This document shows positions 8,765 through 16,831 of a DNA stretch of 64,000 nt, in pieces. How positions within the stretch are numbered: position 1 is the first letter of the stretch; each line of letters opens with the position of its first letter. This stretch comes from Bradyrhizobium agreste. GTDB taxonomy: Bacteria; Pseudomonadota; Alphaproteobacteria; Rhizobiales; Xanthobacteraceae. The position numbers were made by a program, and so were the translations under genes. The notes under the pieces are model-generated. The model was not told the DNA's origin. It saw only the letters and a program-made list of their open reading frames with translations, and ran no database searches. The stretch is from assembly GCF_016031625.1 (NCBI RefSeq), contig NZ_JACCHP010000004.1:248001-312000 (forward strand), read 5' to 3'.

Positions 8765-10993
8765 TTACGACGCCTTCGCTTTGGGATCGAAAGGGGCAAC
8801 GTTCGACGCCCTTTCGGAACCTTCCGCGGTGTCGATGCCAAACAGGCCAGCGACCTGCCTCAGGCGGTTTGCGCGCTCGCCCGTGACATCCGCACTGGCC
8901 GACAGCACCTGCTCGATCGCCTCAAATGCCCCACGGCGACGGTTCATGTCGTCAGGCAGCAACTTCGGAATAGCGGCGAGCGCCCTGTCACGATCGAGCA
9001 GCAGCATGAAGAACTGCTCACGCACTAGCATTTTGAATTCGGCAAGGCTCATGCGTGCGCCACCATGTTTGCGGCGGATCTGGCGCAGAGCCTCGATACT
9101 TCGTTCGTCGACCATCCCACGCGCCGAGCCGACATAGAGCAAGGCGCGCAGCGCGGCTTCACGAAGGCCGCCCTCGCCGATCCGGGATCTGAGCTCGGCA
9201 ATGCGCTTCTCGAGCATGGCACGATGCTCGGCGGACATCTCTCGCCGCCGGGATGGCACGGAAGTGGGATCAATTCCGACCGCGGCCTGCAGCGCCGGCG
9301 ACCCATAAACGCTGAGGAAGATCGCTTCGCTGAGCGCCTCCTGTGAATCGCGCCAGCTGTCCAGGGTATGCACAATCAGCTTCGACATCTGCTCCTGGAA
9401 CGCCAGGAATGGATTGTCCTTCGCGACCGGCTTGCGCTCCTCGACGGCCTTCTCGGCCAACGATTTCACTATCGCCATACAGGGATTCCGGCTGCTGAAG
9501 AGCTCGTATTGCAGCCGCAACGGGTGCATGTTGTGGGCCCATTCGGCCATCTGGGGCGTCACCATGGCCTTGACCCATGGCTGAACAAATTTCTGGTACG
9601 CCGCCAGATTGATCTCCGAGACGCGCTTGGCGGCGGCAAAGCGCCGCTCGTCCTCGGGCGAATTACCGCCCATGGCGCGGATGTCATCGAGGGTCCGTGC
9701 CTCGCAACGCATTACCCACTGACCGATGACGAGGTCTGAGCTCACGGTCTCCTCGCCCTTTGCCTCGAAGGTGGCTTCATAGAGCCCGGGCGGCAGAACG
9801 TCGATGAGATCGATGTTGCTTGAAAATTCCGCATGCTCCTTCTTGGCGACACCACCGGACACGAAGATACCGAGGTGACCGACGCTCTCATGCACAGTGT
9901 AGACGATGGTCTGCCCATAGGCCCTGATCTCGTCGACGTCGGCGTAGCAATCCAGGATCCAATGCAGCGCCTGCTGCGGCGGCGTGATGTTGTCGCCCTC
10001 GGAGCAGAACACCACGATCGGCGATCCGATGTTGCGAAGGTCAACCTTCCGGCCATCAGACATTTCGATGTTGCCTGAGGCAAGATTGTTGCCGACGAAC
10101 AACTCATCGACGATGAACTGAATTTCCTCGGCGTTCAGGTTGACGTGGCCGCCCCACCAACGCTCGAATTCAAGATAACGGTCTGCCTCGGTGTCGACCT
10201 TTGCATAAACGTTGTACTGCTTGGTCCACAGCGTGTTCGATGGGTTCTGGTTCTCAAAATTTTGCACCAGCCATGCACCATCGAATTTGCCAGCGCCGAG
10301 ATCGGAGGCCAGAGCCGTCAGCCAGCTTCCGCCGAGGAGCCCGCCTGAGTAGCGCATCGGATATTTTCCGTGCACGCCGGCCCAATAGGCCAGCGGCGCG
10401 CCGGCAATGATCAACGGTCCGAAAAGTTCAGGACGCAGCGAGGCCAGGATCATGACGGCCCATCCAGCCTGGCAATTGCCGATCACGCAGGGCTTGCCCT
10501 CGGCATCCGGATGACGACTGATGACCTTTTCGATGAAGATGGCTTCGGCACGAGCAATGCGCTCGATGGTCTGTCCGGGCATTGGATCCGGCAGGAATCC
10601 GATGAAATAGCAGGGGTGGCCTGCTTGCATCGCCACGCCGATCTCGCTGTCCGCCTTGAAGCCACCGATGCCGGGGCCGTGGCCCGCGCGTGGATCGACC
10701 ACGATGAACGGCCTCCGGTTCATGTCGATCTCGACATTGTCCGGCGGAACGATGCGCACCAGCGCATAATTGACCGGCTCGGCGAGCTTGCGGCCATCCA
10801 TGATCAATTCAGCGGCATACTGGAGAACATGTGGGGCGGTTTGCGCGAGGTGCTCCCTGTACTGATCACCGCGCCGGCGCATGATGTCCAGGAACAGGAC
10901 GCTGCGCTGTCCCGCATCGACCAGGTATTCGATCGCCGAGGCCACCAGCCCCGATATTGGATCGCTCGGAATTTGCAGCTTTTCCATGGACAT
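8765..10993 (-). CDS. DUF3141 protein, PHA-synthase-like alpha/beta hydrolase
   Basis: This 742-residue protein has a PHA synthase-like alpha/beta core in its first half. It has a GNCQAGWA nucleophile box with Cys at about residue 174, an acid in SEGDNITPP and a His in VHESVGHLG. The helical C-terminal half (about 430-742) is specific to the DUF3141 family. PHA synthases use the same Cys-Asp-His set to polymerise 3-hydroxyacyl-CoA, but DUF3141 members are not proven synthases. It is the first gene of a transcript with pta, ackA and fabI, 56 bp downstream of a FixK-type box. Link to carbon storage or acyl transfer under oxygen limitation is inference. Confidence 0.85.
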   Translation of the reverse strand: MSMEKLQIPSDPISGLVASAIEYLVDAGQRSVLFLDIMRRRGDQYREHLAQTAPHVLQYAAELIMDGRKLAEPVNYALVRIVPPDNVEIDMNRRPFIVVDPRAGHGPGIGGFKADSEIGVAMQAGHPCYFIGFLPDPMPGQTIERIARAEAIFIEKVISRHPDAEGKPCVIGNCQAGWAVMILASLRPELFGPLIIAGAPLAYWAGVHGKYPMRYSGGLLGGSWLTALASDLGAGKFDGAWLVQNFENQNPSNTLWTKQYNVYAKVDTEADRYLEFERWWGGHVNLNAEEIQFIVDELFVGNNLASGNIEMSDGRKVDLRNIGSPIVVFCSEGDNITPPQQALHWILDCYADVDEIRAYGQTIVYTVHESVGHLGIFVSGGVAKKEHAEFSSNIDLIDVLPPGLYEATFEAKGEETVSSDLVIGQWVMRCEARTLDDIRAMGGNSPEDERRFAAAKRVSEINLAAYQKFVQPWVKAMVTPQMAEWAHNMHPLRLQYELFSSRNPCMAIVKSLAEKAVEERKPVAKDNPFLAFQEQMSKLIVHTLDSWRDSQEALSEAIFLSVYGSPALQAAVGIDPTSVPSRRREMSAEHRAMLEKRIAELRSRIGEGGLREAALRALLYVGSARGMVDERSIEALRQIRRKHGGARMSLAEFKMLVREQFFMLLLDRDRALAAIPKLLPDDMNRRRGAFEAIEQVLSASADVTGERANRLRQVAGLFGIDTAEGSERASNVAPFDPKAKAS

Positions 10994-11048
10994 ATTTTCG
11001 GCCTCTCCGTCGCGTTCGACAATTGACGGCGCTGGGCAAGGACGAACG

Positions 11049-11062
11049 TTGATCTAGGTCAA
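11049..11062. promoter_or_regulatory. FixK/FNR-type box between DUF3141 operon and GNAT gene
   Basis: Perfect TTGA-N6-TCAA (TTGATCTAGGTCAA), 56 bp upstream of the DUF3141 start and 85 bp upstream of the divergent GNAT start at 11147. Confidence 0.78.
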
Positions 11063-11146
11063 GATGATCTGCATCTTGCAAGGCTCTTATCCTGCAGTGG
11101 AAAGTCATGAGACTTGACGCACCGATTTCTGCCGGGCGATATCGGC

Positions 11147-11674
11147 ATGTCACAAATTGCAAATTACAGCGCGCACGCCGTACTGAAGGACGGCACTCCG
11201 GTCCAGATCCGCGCGCTTCGAGCCAGCGACGAGGCGGATATGCTCGCCGCCATCAAGCGCACCGGGCCGCAGTCGCTCCAAAGCCGGTTCTTCATTTTGA
11301 AGCGGCATTTCTCGGAGAAGGAGCGCGCCTTCTTCATGGACGTCGATTTCAGCACTCACGTCGCGCTGGCTGCCTGGATCGAGGAACGGGGTCGTCCCGC
11401 GATCGTCGGCGGCGGCCGATATGTGGTCACAAATCCCGGCGAGGCCGAAATGGCCTTCGTCGTGGTGGATGCCTGGCAAGGCCGCGGAATCGGTTCCCTG
11501 CTGCTGAGGCATCTCATCGACATCGCGCGGGAACAGGGAATGCGGGAGCTCACGGCCGAGGTTCTATCCGATAACGCGTCGATGCGGCGGGTGTTCGCGA
11601 AGTCCGACTTCAGGCCTGCGCGAAGCGATGATCCAAGGACAGTGCGTTTGACCCTTGCCCTAGGGCCGGCTTGA
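11147..11674 (+). CDS. GNAT-family N-acetyltransferase
   Basis: The ATG at 11147 gives 175 residues starting MSQIANYSAHAVLKDG; an in-frame TTG at 11114 would add 11. GNAT features are the N-terminal DGTPVQIRALRASDEADM strand/helix, the central AEMAFVVVDAWQGRGIGSLLLRHLI (motif A with the Q/R-x-x-G-x-G/A acetyl-CoA loop) and a C-terminal GFRP-like tail. Homologous stand-alone domains resemble the acetyltransferase part of protein lysine acetyltransferases such as Pat. Divergent placement from the pta-ackA operon makes an acetyl-CoA or acetyl-phosphate-linked regulatory role plausible, but the target is unknown. Confidence 0.82.
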   Translation: MSQIANYSAHAVLKDGTPVQIRALRASDEADMLAAIKRTGPQSLQSRFFILKRHFSEKERAFFMDVDFSTHVALAAWIEERGRPAIVGGGRYVVTNPGEAEMAFVVVDAWQGRGIGSLLLRHLIDIAREQGMRELTAEVLSDNASMRRVFAKSDFRPARSDDPRTVRLTLALGPA

Positions 11675-11677
11675 GCC

Positions 11678-12109
11678 TCATCTCAGGGCGATCGTGATCT
11701 GACTGATATTGGCGGCGAGTTCGAGTCCCGCCTTCGGGCCTTGTAGCACGATGGTCACGCCCTTCTCGTTGCGAAGGTGAACGCTGTTGACGCCGCCAAC
11801 CAGCGCAAAGCCGCCGCCGACAGAGCTGTAGGTGCCGACGAAGTCACTGACATCGCGGATTCCCGACGCCCAACCGTCGAAATGGCCGACCGTGGCCCCG
11901 GCCGTGATGCCGAAGCTCAGACCGTTGATCTTGAACGGATAGGTCTTGCCGCGATAGGTCAGCACGCCGCTACCGACGCCGCCGCCGACTAGGAGGCCGG
12001 CCTTGACGATTTTGGCGCGGACATGCCCGGCCGCCTGCGCAAAGGACGGCGTTGGCGCGGCGAGCCCAAGCGCCAGCAGCAGGAGCGCGATCAGGCGGAA
12101 CATCCGCAT
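11678..12109 (-). CDS. Exported protein of unknown function
   Basis: From the ATG at 12109 the protein has 143 residues. A clear signal peptide (MRMFRLIALLLLALGLAAPTP then SFAQA) is followed by a glycine-rich beta-like domain. Repeated patterns VGGGVGSGVLTYRGKTYPF, LSFGITAGATVG and YSSVGGGFALVGGVNSVHLRN suggest a small beta-barrel or sheet protein placed in the periplasm or outer membrane. I do not recognise a named domain with certainty; it vaguely resembles SYLF-like exported proteins. An upstream start at 12133 would overlap the DUF2950 stop. It is the last gene after DUF3300 and DUF2950 and probably shares their promoter. Confidence 0.7.
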   Translation of the reverse strand: MRMFRLIALLLLALGLAAPTPSFAQAAGHVRAKIVKAGLLVGGGVGSGVLTYRGKTYPFKINGLSFGITAGATVGHFDGWASGIRDVSDFVGTYSSVGGGFALVGGVNSVHLRNEKGVTIVLQGPKAGLELAANISQITIALR

Positions 12110-12116
12110 GCGCCGT

Positions 12117-13034
12117 TCAGGGTTTTGCGGCATCGATCTTCTTCCAGGTCTGATCGGGATTGAACTGTGTGGTGCGCTCGGCGATGAACTCCGTGCGCTT
12201 GCCGAGATCCTTCTGGTAGACGACGCCGTCGTGATTGACGAGGAAGGTCATGACGCCGGAATTGCCGTATTCCGCAGGCCAGGCGATCAAGCCGAAGCCG
12301 CCGATCATCTTGCCCTTGACGACATAATTGAGCGCGCCGCCGCGTGCATCCGGTCCCTGCCCCTTGAGGATGTGGAAATAGTAGCCGTGATAGGGCGCGG
12401 AGCCGACATCGCCGGCGCGATAGCCCTCCTTCGAGGCCTCGGCCGCCAGCGCGCCGAGCGGGCTCGGATCGCTGTCGTCGCGCCAGAACAGCCCATCCTT
12501 CTTGCCGGGCGAGGAGACGATGCGCTGCGCGTAAACGCCGACGCCCTCGCCGCGGTCCTTGTTGGCATATTCGTTTTGCGCGTCGACATAGGCGAGCATG
12601 GTCTGGATCGCGTCGAGCTCGTTGCGCCCGATGCGACGGCGCAGCACCTCGATCCGTCCCTCGTCGGCGTCGAACTCCCAGCCCGTCCTGGTGTTGACCA
12701 GCGGAATCGGGAACGGAAAATCGTCCGGCCCGAGCAACAGCGTCGCGGTCTTGTTGCCCTCCGCCTTGATGCCGTGCTTGGCGTCATACATCGAGCTGAA
12801 ACGCGCCCGGATGTCGTTGTCCGCGACCTCGTCACCCGAGGAGACGATGTCCTCGGCTTTCCTGCCGAGCACTTTCAGAATGTCCTTCGGGCCGCTCTTG
12901 ACCGCGGCGGCAAGCGCAGCCGCGGCGTCTTCCGGGGTCTTGTAGGATTCCTGCGCGAGCGATGCCGATCCGACCAGTGCGAGCGCGACGAGGCCGGGCA
13001 ACACCGCGCGCCGGAACGATTTCAAACCGGTCAT
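12117..13034 (-). CDS. DUF2950 exported protein
   Basis: The 305-residue protein starts with a signal peptide (cleavage probably after ASLAQ) and then shows the DUF2950 pattern. Visible elements are YKTPEDAAAALAAAVKSG near the start, GWEFDADEGRIEVLRRRIGRNEL, and the late GGFGLIAWPAEYGNSGVMTFLVNHDGVVYQKDLG. It is a predicted periplasmic protein of unknown activity. The start overlaps the DUF3300 stop by 4 bases. DUF2950 and DUF3300 genes are commonly neighbours, which supports a shared envelope role. Confidence 0.88.
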   Translation of the reverse strand: MTGLKSFRRAVLPGLVALALVGSASLAQESYKTPEDAAAALAAAVKSGPKDILKVLGRKAEDIVSSGDEVADNDIRARFSSMYDAKHGIKAEGNKTATLLLGPDDFPFPIPLVNTRTGWEFDADEGRIEVLRRRIGRNELDAIQTMLAYVDAQNEYANKDRGEGVGVYAQRIVSSPGKKDGLFWRDDSDPSPLGALAAEASKEGYRAGDVGSAPYHGYYFHILKGQGPDARGGALNYVVKGKMIGGFGLIAWPAEYGNSGVMTFLVNHDGVVYQKDLGKRTEFIAERTTQFNPDQTWKKIDAAKP

Positions 13035-14686
13035 TGCGTCACCTCCGCAGGAATCTTCGCGCCGCCGGCGAGCCAGTCGCGGTAGGTGCGGAATGTCAGC
13101 CCGAGCTTTTCGTAATGGACGCGCAGATAGCCGTCGCTGCCGCGGGTCACGGCAGCTGGCATCACCTGCTGGACCTCCTGCGCCATCACGCCGACATAGG
13201 CCTTTTCGCTGCCGATATAGCTGAACCGATAATAGCCAAGGCCGTTCGAGAGATGACCGAGCAGGACGACATCATGCTTCAGCGCGATGTCGGAGCGCCG
13301 TCCACCGCCGCCACCGCCACGGAAGCCGCCTCCTCCGCCGCCACGCATCGCCATTCCGCCAGCGCCGCCGCGGCCGGCAAAGCTTGGGCCGCCGCCACCG
13401 CGCGGCATGCTCGCCATGCTGGCGCGGCCGCGCGCGGATGCTGCGGCAGCCGAGCGGCCGGAGGAGACGTTCATGGCACCGCCGCGATTGCCGCCGCCAC
13501 GATTGGCTGCACCGCCGCCGGCGCGGTTCGCAGCCTTGGCGCGATCGCCGCCGCCCTTGGCCGCGCCCTTGGCCCGATCGCCGGCACCGGGGCGATCACC
13601 GCCGCCCGGCCGGTCGCGCGTACCTGCGCTTGGACGATCGCCCGCGCCTGCACGGTCGCCGCGATTGCTCGCGCGATCGCCCGGATCGCCGCGGTCACCA
13701 GCGCGATCTCCGGCGCGGCTTCCGGCACCCTGGTTGGGGCGCAGCACCTGATTGCCGTCGCGACCGCGGAAATCCATCCGGTCGGACACGCCGGCCTTCA
13801 GATTGTTGTTGCCGAAGCGCTGCTGAACGTTAGCGTTGTTGTAGCGCACGCCACCGCGATGCGCCGGATTGTGCTGCCAGCCGTTGCCGATGTTGGTGGT
13901 GCGATGGTTGACATAGACATTGCGATTGCCCCAGTTGCAGCCGCCGCCCCAGTAATTGCCCCAGCGTCCGATCGCCCAGGCCGTGCCGAAGGCGATGCCG
14001 GCGGCGACCATGCCGGCGCCGATATAGGACGGGTAGCCCCAGTAATAAGGCGGATACTCCGCATAAGGCCAGCTGCCGTAGACCGTCGCCGGATCGTAAT
14101 ACGGCACGTACATCGCCGCGGGATCGGCCTGCTGGATCACGACGACCTGCTTGCCTTCCTGAGACTGGACACTGACCTTCTGCTGCTTGGTCGTCACCAG
14201 CTTCTTGTTGTCATAGGCCTTGGTGCGCAAACGCTGGATCGCATCCATCACGTCAGGTTGCTGCGCGAGAAAGGCGTCGCCCAGCTTCTTGGTCCAGTCG
14301 AGCTGGTCGCTCATCATGGTCAGGACATCGGCAGTGCTGGCCAGCGCCTTGATGCTGTCGTCCCAAGCCTGCTTCTCCACTTCCGTCTTCAGCGCATCGC
14401 CCCTCAGGTTCTTGCGCTCCTTCAGCCAGCGGTCGGCCTGCACCACTTCCAACGGATAGGTCGAGGCGGCAAGTACATTGGCGAGCAGCTCGTCGGGATA
14501 AAGCGCGATCGGCGCGACCAGGGCCTCGAGCTGCTCGGGCTTCAAGAGCTCGGCCGTCGCTGCAGGCGGGCTCGTGGGCTGCGCCTGCGGCGCCGGCGCG
14601 GCAGGTGTCGTGGTCTGCGCCATTGCAGCGACCGAAGTCGCCATCACAAGCGCCAGTGCCATCAGGGTGTTGCCGCAGCGAAACAT
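13031..14686 (-). CDS. DUF3300 exported protein with GDR-rich linker and S74-like C-terminal tail
   Basis: The 551-residue protein begins with a signal peptide (MFRCGNTLMALALVMATSVAAMAQ) and a Pro/Ala linker. A DUF3300 domain follows, with LVAPIALYPDELLANVLAASTYP, QADRWLKER and VYVPYYDPATVYG-like AMYVPYYDPATVYGSW. Residues about 300-460 are low-complexity, rich in Gly, Asp and Arg (repeated GDR, GGGDR, AGDR units). The last 80 residues read DIALKHDVVLLGHLSNGLGYYRFSYIG...YVGVMAQEVQQVMP, which resembles peptidase S74 intramolecular chaperone domains of phage tail spikes. An AGGGAGG-like ribosome site precedes the start. First gene of a FixK-box operon (box 57 bp upstream). Confidence 0.87.
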   Translation of the reverse strand: MFRCGNTLMALALVMATSVAAMAQTTTPAAPAPQAQPTSPPAATAELLKPEQLEALVAPIALYPDELLANVLAASTYPLEVVQADRWLKERKNLRGDALKTEVEKQAWDDSIKALASTADVLTMMSDQLDWTKKLGDAFLAQQPDVMDAIQRLRTKAYDNKKLVTTKQQKVSVQSQEGKQVVVIQQADPAAMYVPYYDPATVYGSWPYAEYPPYYWGYPSYIGAGMVAAGIAFGTAWAIGRWGNYWGGGCNWGNRNVYVNHRTTNIGNGWQHNPAHRGGVRYNNANVQQRFGNNNLKAGVSDRMDFRGRDGNQVLRPNQGAGSRAGDRAGDRGDPGDRASNRGDRAGAGDRPSAGTRDRPGGGDRPGAGDRAKGAAKGGGDRAKAANRAGGGAANRGGGNRGGAMNVSSGRSAAAASARGRASMASMPRGGGGPSFAGRGGAGGMAMRGGGGGGFRGGGGGGRRSDIALKHDVVLLGHLSNGLGYYRFSYIGSEKAYVGVMAQEVQQVMPAAVTRGSDGYLRVHYEKLGLTFRTYRDWLAGGAKIPAEVTQ

Positions 14687-14742
14687 TACTTCCTCCCTCG
14701 GACTTGCAGTGCGGGAGGATCAAGCCGGGGCGCAGGCATTTG

Positions 14743-14756
14743 TTGATCGAGATCAA
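14743..14756. promoter_or_regulatory. FixK/FNR-type box upstream of DUF3300 operon
   Basis: Perfect TTGA-N6-TCAA (TTGATCGAGATCAA), 57 bp upstream of the DUF3300 start at 14686. Confidence 0.75.
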
Positions 14757-14854
14757 CGAAACGAGGCCGTCGAGGCTGCCGCAGCGCAAGGACGCACGAG
14801 CCTCGACAAGGATTTGGCCGAGACAGCCCGCCCTGGAGAGACGCGCATCATCTC

Positions 14855-16747
14855 TCAGCGCGCGATCGGAATCCGGATCGTGAACAGCGCGCCGCCCGCA
14901 GGCTGGTTCGCAGCAGCGATCGTGCCGTGATGGGCCTCGACGATGGTCCTGGCGATCGCCAGTCCCATGCCCATGCCTTGCGGTTTCGTCGTAAAAAATG
15001 GATCGAAGACGTTTGCGACGTCGGAGGCGGCCATTCCAGGCCCGGTATCGGTGATCCTGATTTCGGCCTGATGGCCAGTACGCAGGGTTGCGACGCTGAC
15101 CTCCCGCTTTCCGGTGTCGGCGTCGGAGATCGCATCCATCGCGTTGATGATCAGGTTGAGAATGACCTGCTGAAGCTGGACCGGATCGCCCTTGACGTGA
15201 AGGCCGGCCATGACCGGCAGATAGCTCAACGTGATCCGGCGCCCCTGGGCGAGGGCCTTCACGAGCCCAATTGCTTCGCGCACAGTATCGTTGAGCTCGA
15301 TGTCCTTGACCTCGAACGGGGTCTTTTTCAGAACGCTGCGTAGCCTGCGGATCACCTCGCTCGCCCGTTGGTCGTCCCTTCTGATGTCGGCGAGGATCTG
15401 CTGGATCTCGACCAGATCGGGCTGGGCAGCCTTGAGCATGAGCTCTGCCGTTTCGGCGTTGGTCAGAATCGATCCGAGGGGCTGGTTAAGTTCATGCGCG
15501 ATCGAGGTGGTCAGCTCGCCAACGGCCGAGTAGCGGTTCAAGTGGGCGAGTTCCGTCAGCCGCTGACGCGATTCGACTTCGGCAACCCGCCGGCGGCGAC
15601 GCTCGTGCAGGAGCCCGCTGATGAGTCCGGCCTGGACCAGGAACACGGCCGAGATCATCAGCATCTGCCAGTGATAGCGCTGCCAGATACTCGGCTCACG
15701 AAACAGGATGGTGCTTCCCTTGGGCAGGCGGCTCTCGCTGATGCCCCAGCGCTGCAACTCCCGCCAATCGTAGCGCGGCGCGGCGAAGGCAATCGGCTCA
15801 TAATTGATGCTCGCAGGTTTGGCACCGCTGAGAATGCCGATCGCCGCGCTGACGGTCCGCGAAGTCGTTTCCCCAATCAAGTGCATCGGTCCCCCGACCG
15901 TGCCCTCGCCGAAAAACGGCTCCTGGTAGGAAAAGATCGGGGCGTTCGCGACGGCATGCAGGCTGCGCAGGGCCCAGTCGCTCTCAAAGACGACCCCGGC
16001 CGCATCGACGGACATCAAACCCCAGAACAGCGCCGTGTGTGGCGGGAGCTTCGACGAGCGCTTCAGGATCTCCTCGAAGGACAAACCCGCGTACCAGACG
16101 AGCTCGATCCGCTCGGCAAGAGGTTTCAGCTCCCGCTTCAGCTCCTCGGTCCAAAACGTCTCGAGCGGCGAAGCCCCGACCACGATCGCGACCGATCTTG
16201 TATCGGGCAGAACCTGAAGAATGTTATCGAAGGCCGCGACGAAATCGTTGCGCACGGCCACGACGACATCGTTGTCGCCGAGATCGGCGCGATCGATCAG
16301 TCGATGCTCCACTGCGGTCAGAATCAGGGGCGCATTGGGGAACAGTCGGGCGCGGTATCTCTGCGCAAATCGGGCGGCGGGCGCGCCGATGCTCACGACG
16401 ATGTCGGGCGTCGCCCCCTGGTACAGCGAGTGCAGATACTCGACGAAGGGCGCCTCGGGACCCGGATTGTTGAAGCGCGCGGTGAGCAGCGCGTGCTCCT
16501 GGATATCGAGCGGCCAGGGCGATTGCCGCTCGAGCTCGGCCTTGATGTCGCGCGCATACTCGCTCCATGGCCGAAATTCGCGGCCGAAGGAATGCAGCAG
16601 CAGCACGCGCTTGAGTTCGCCGCCCCTGCTCCGCTCGACCGCACCGGCTTGCCCGGCCGACAGGCACTCGGCCACGAGCAGGCCGAGACAGAGGAGCGCG
16701 GCCGCGAGCCGCGGCTTCAGCCGGTCTATGGACGCGCCCCCGCTCAT
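14855..16747 (-). CDS. Sensor histidine kinase with periplasmic ABC-type binding-protein sensor
   Basis: The 630-residue protein has an N-terminal signal/anchor and then about 300 residues like the ABC substrate-binding (PF04392-type) fold: RVLLLHSFGREFRPWSEYARDI, PDIVVSIGAPAARFA and HLIGETTSRTVSAAIGILSG. One membrane helix (about 358-378, WQMLMISAVFLVQAGLISGLL) follows. The kinase core has HELNQPL with phospho-acceptor His418, the N box NLIINAMDA, the G1 box DTGPGMA and the G2 box GMGMGLAIA. It should autophosphorylate on sensing a small periplasmic ligand. No response regulator is directly adjacent; the FixJ-type regulator at 21419-22066 is the nearest candidate partner, which is inference. 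Confidence 0.9.
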   Translation of the reverse strand: MSGGASIDRLKPRLAAALLCLGLLVAECLSAGQAGAVERSRGGELKRVLLLHSFGREFRPWSEYARDIKAELERQSPWPLDIQEHALLTARFNNPGPEAPFVEYLHSLYQGATPDIVVSIGAPAARFAQRYRARLFPNAPLILTAVEHRLIDRADLGDNDVVVAVRNDFVAAFDNILQVLPDTRSVAIVVGASPLETFWTEELKRELKPLAERIELVWYAGLSFEEILKRSSKLPPHTALFWGLMSVDAAGVVFESDWALRSLHAVANAPIFSYQEPFFGEGTVGGPMHLIGETTSRTVSAAIGILSGAKPASINYEPIAFAAPRYDWRELQRWGISESRLPKGSTILFREPSIWQRYHWQMLMISAVFLVQAGLISGLLHERRRRRVAEVESRQRLTELAHLNRYSAVGELTTSIAHELNQPLGSILTNAETAELMLKAAQPDLVEIQQILADIRRDDQRASEVIRRLRSVLKKTPFEVKDIELNDTVREAIGLVKALAQGRRITLSYLPVMAGLHVKGDPVQLQQVILNLIINAMDAISDADTGKREVSVATLRTGHQAEIRITDTGPGMAASDVANVFDPFFTTKPQGMGMGLAIARTIVEAHHGTIAAANQPAGGALFTIRIPIAR

Positions 16748-16778
16748 GCTGCACCCTCGCAGCTTACGGCCGCTGCTT

Positions 16779-16799
16779 TCCCGGCAATTCTAGCCGGGA
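16779..16799. terminator. Hairpin between HlyD-family gene and kinase gene
   Basis: Perfect 7-bp stem TCCCGGC/GCCGGGA with a 7-base loop, just past the membrane-fusion gene stop at 16832. No T run follows, so termination is only a candidate function. Confidence 0.4.
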
Positions 16800-16831
16800 T
16801 TGCGGCGCACGGACAGCCCTCCTCTTGCCGC

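Noticed and set aside
13287..13751. Plus-strand proline-rich open frame
   Set aside because: Mirror of the Gly/Asp/Arg repeat of the DUF3300 gene; low complexity on the wrong strand.
13384..13833. Additional plus-strand frame in the Gly-rich region
   Set aside because: Same low-complexity shadow as the proline-rich frame.
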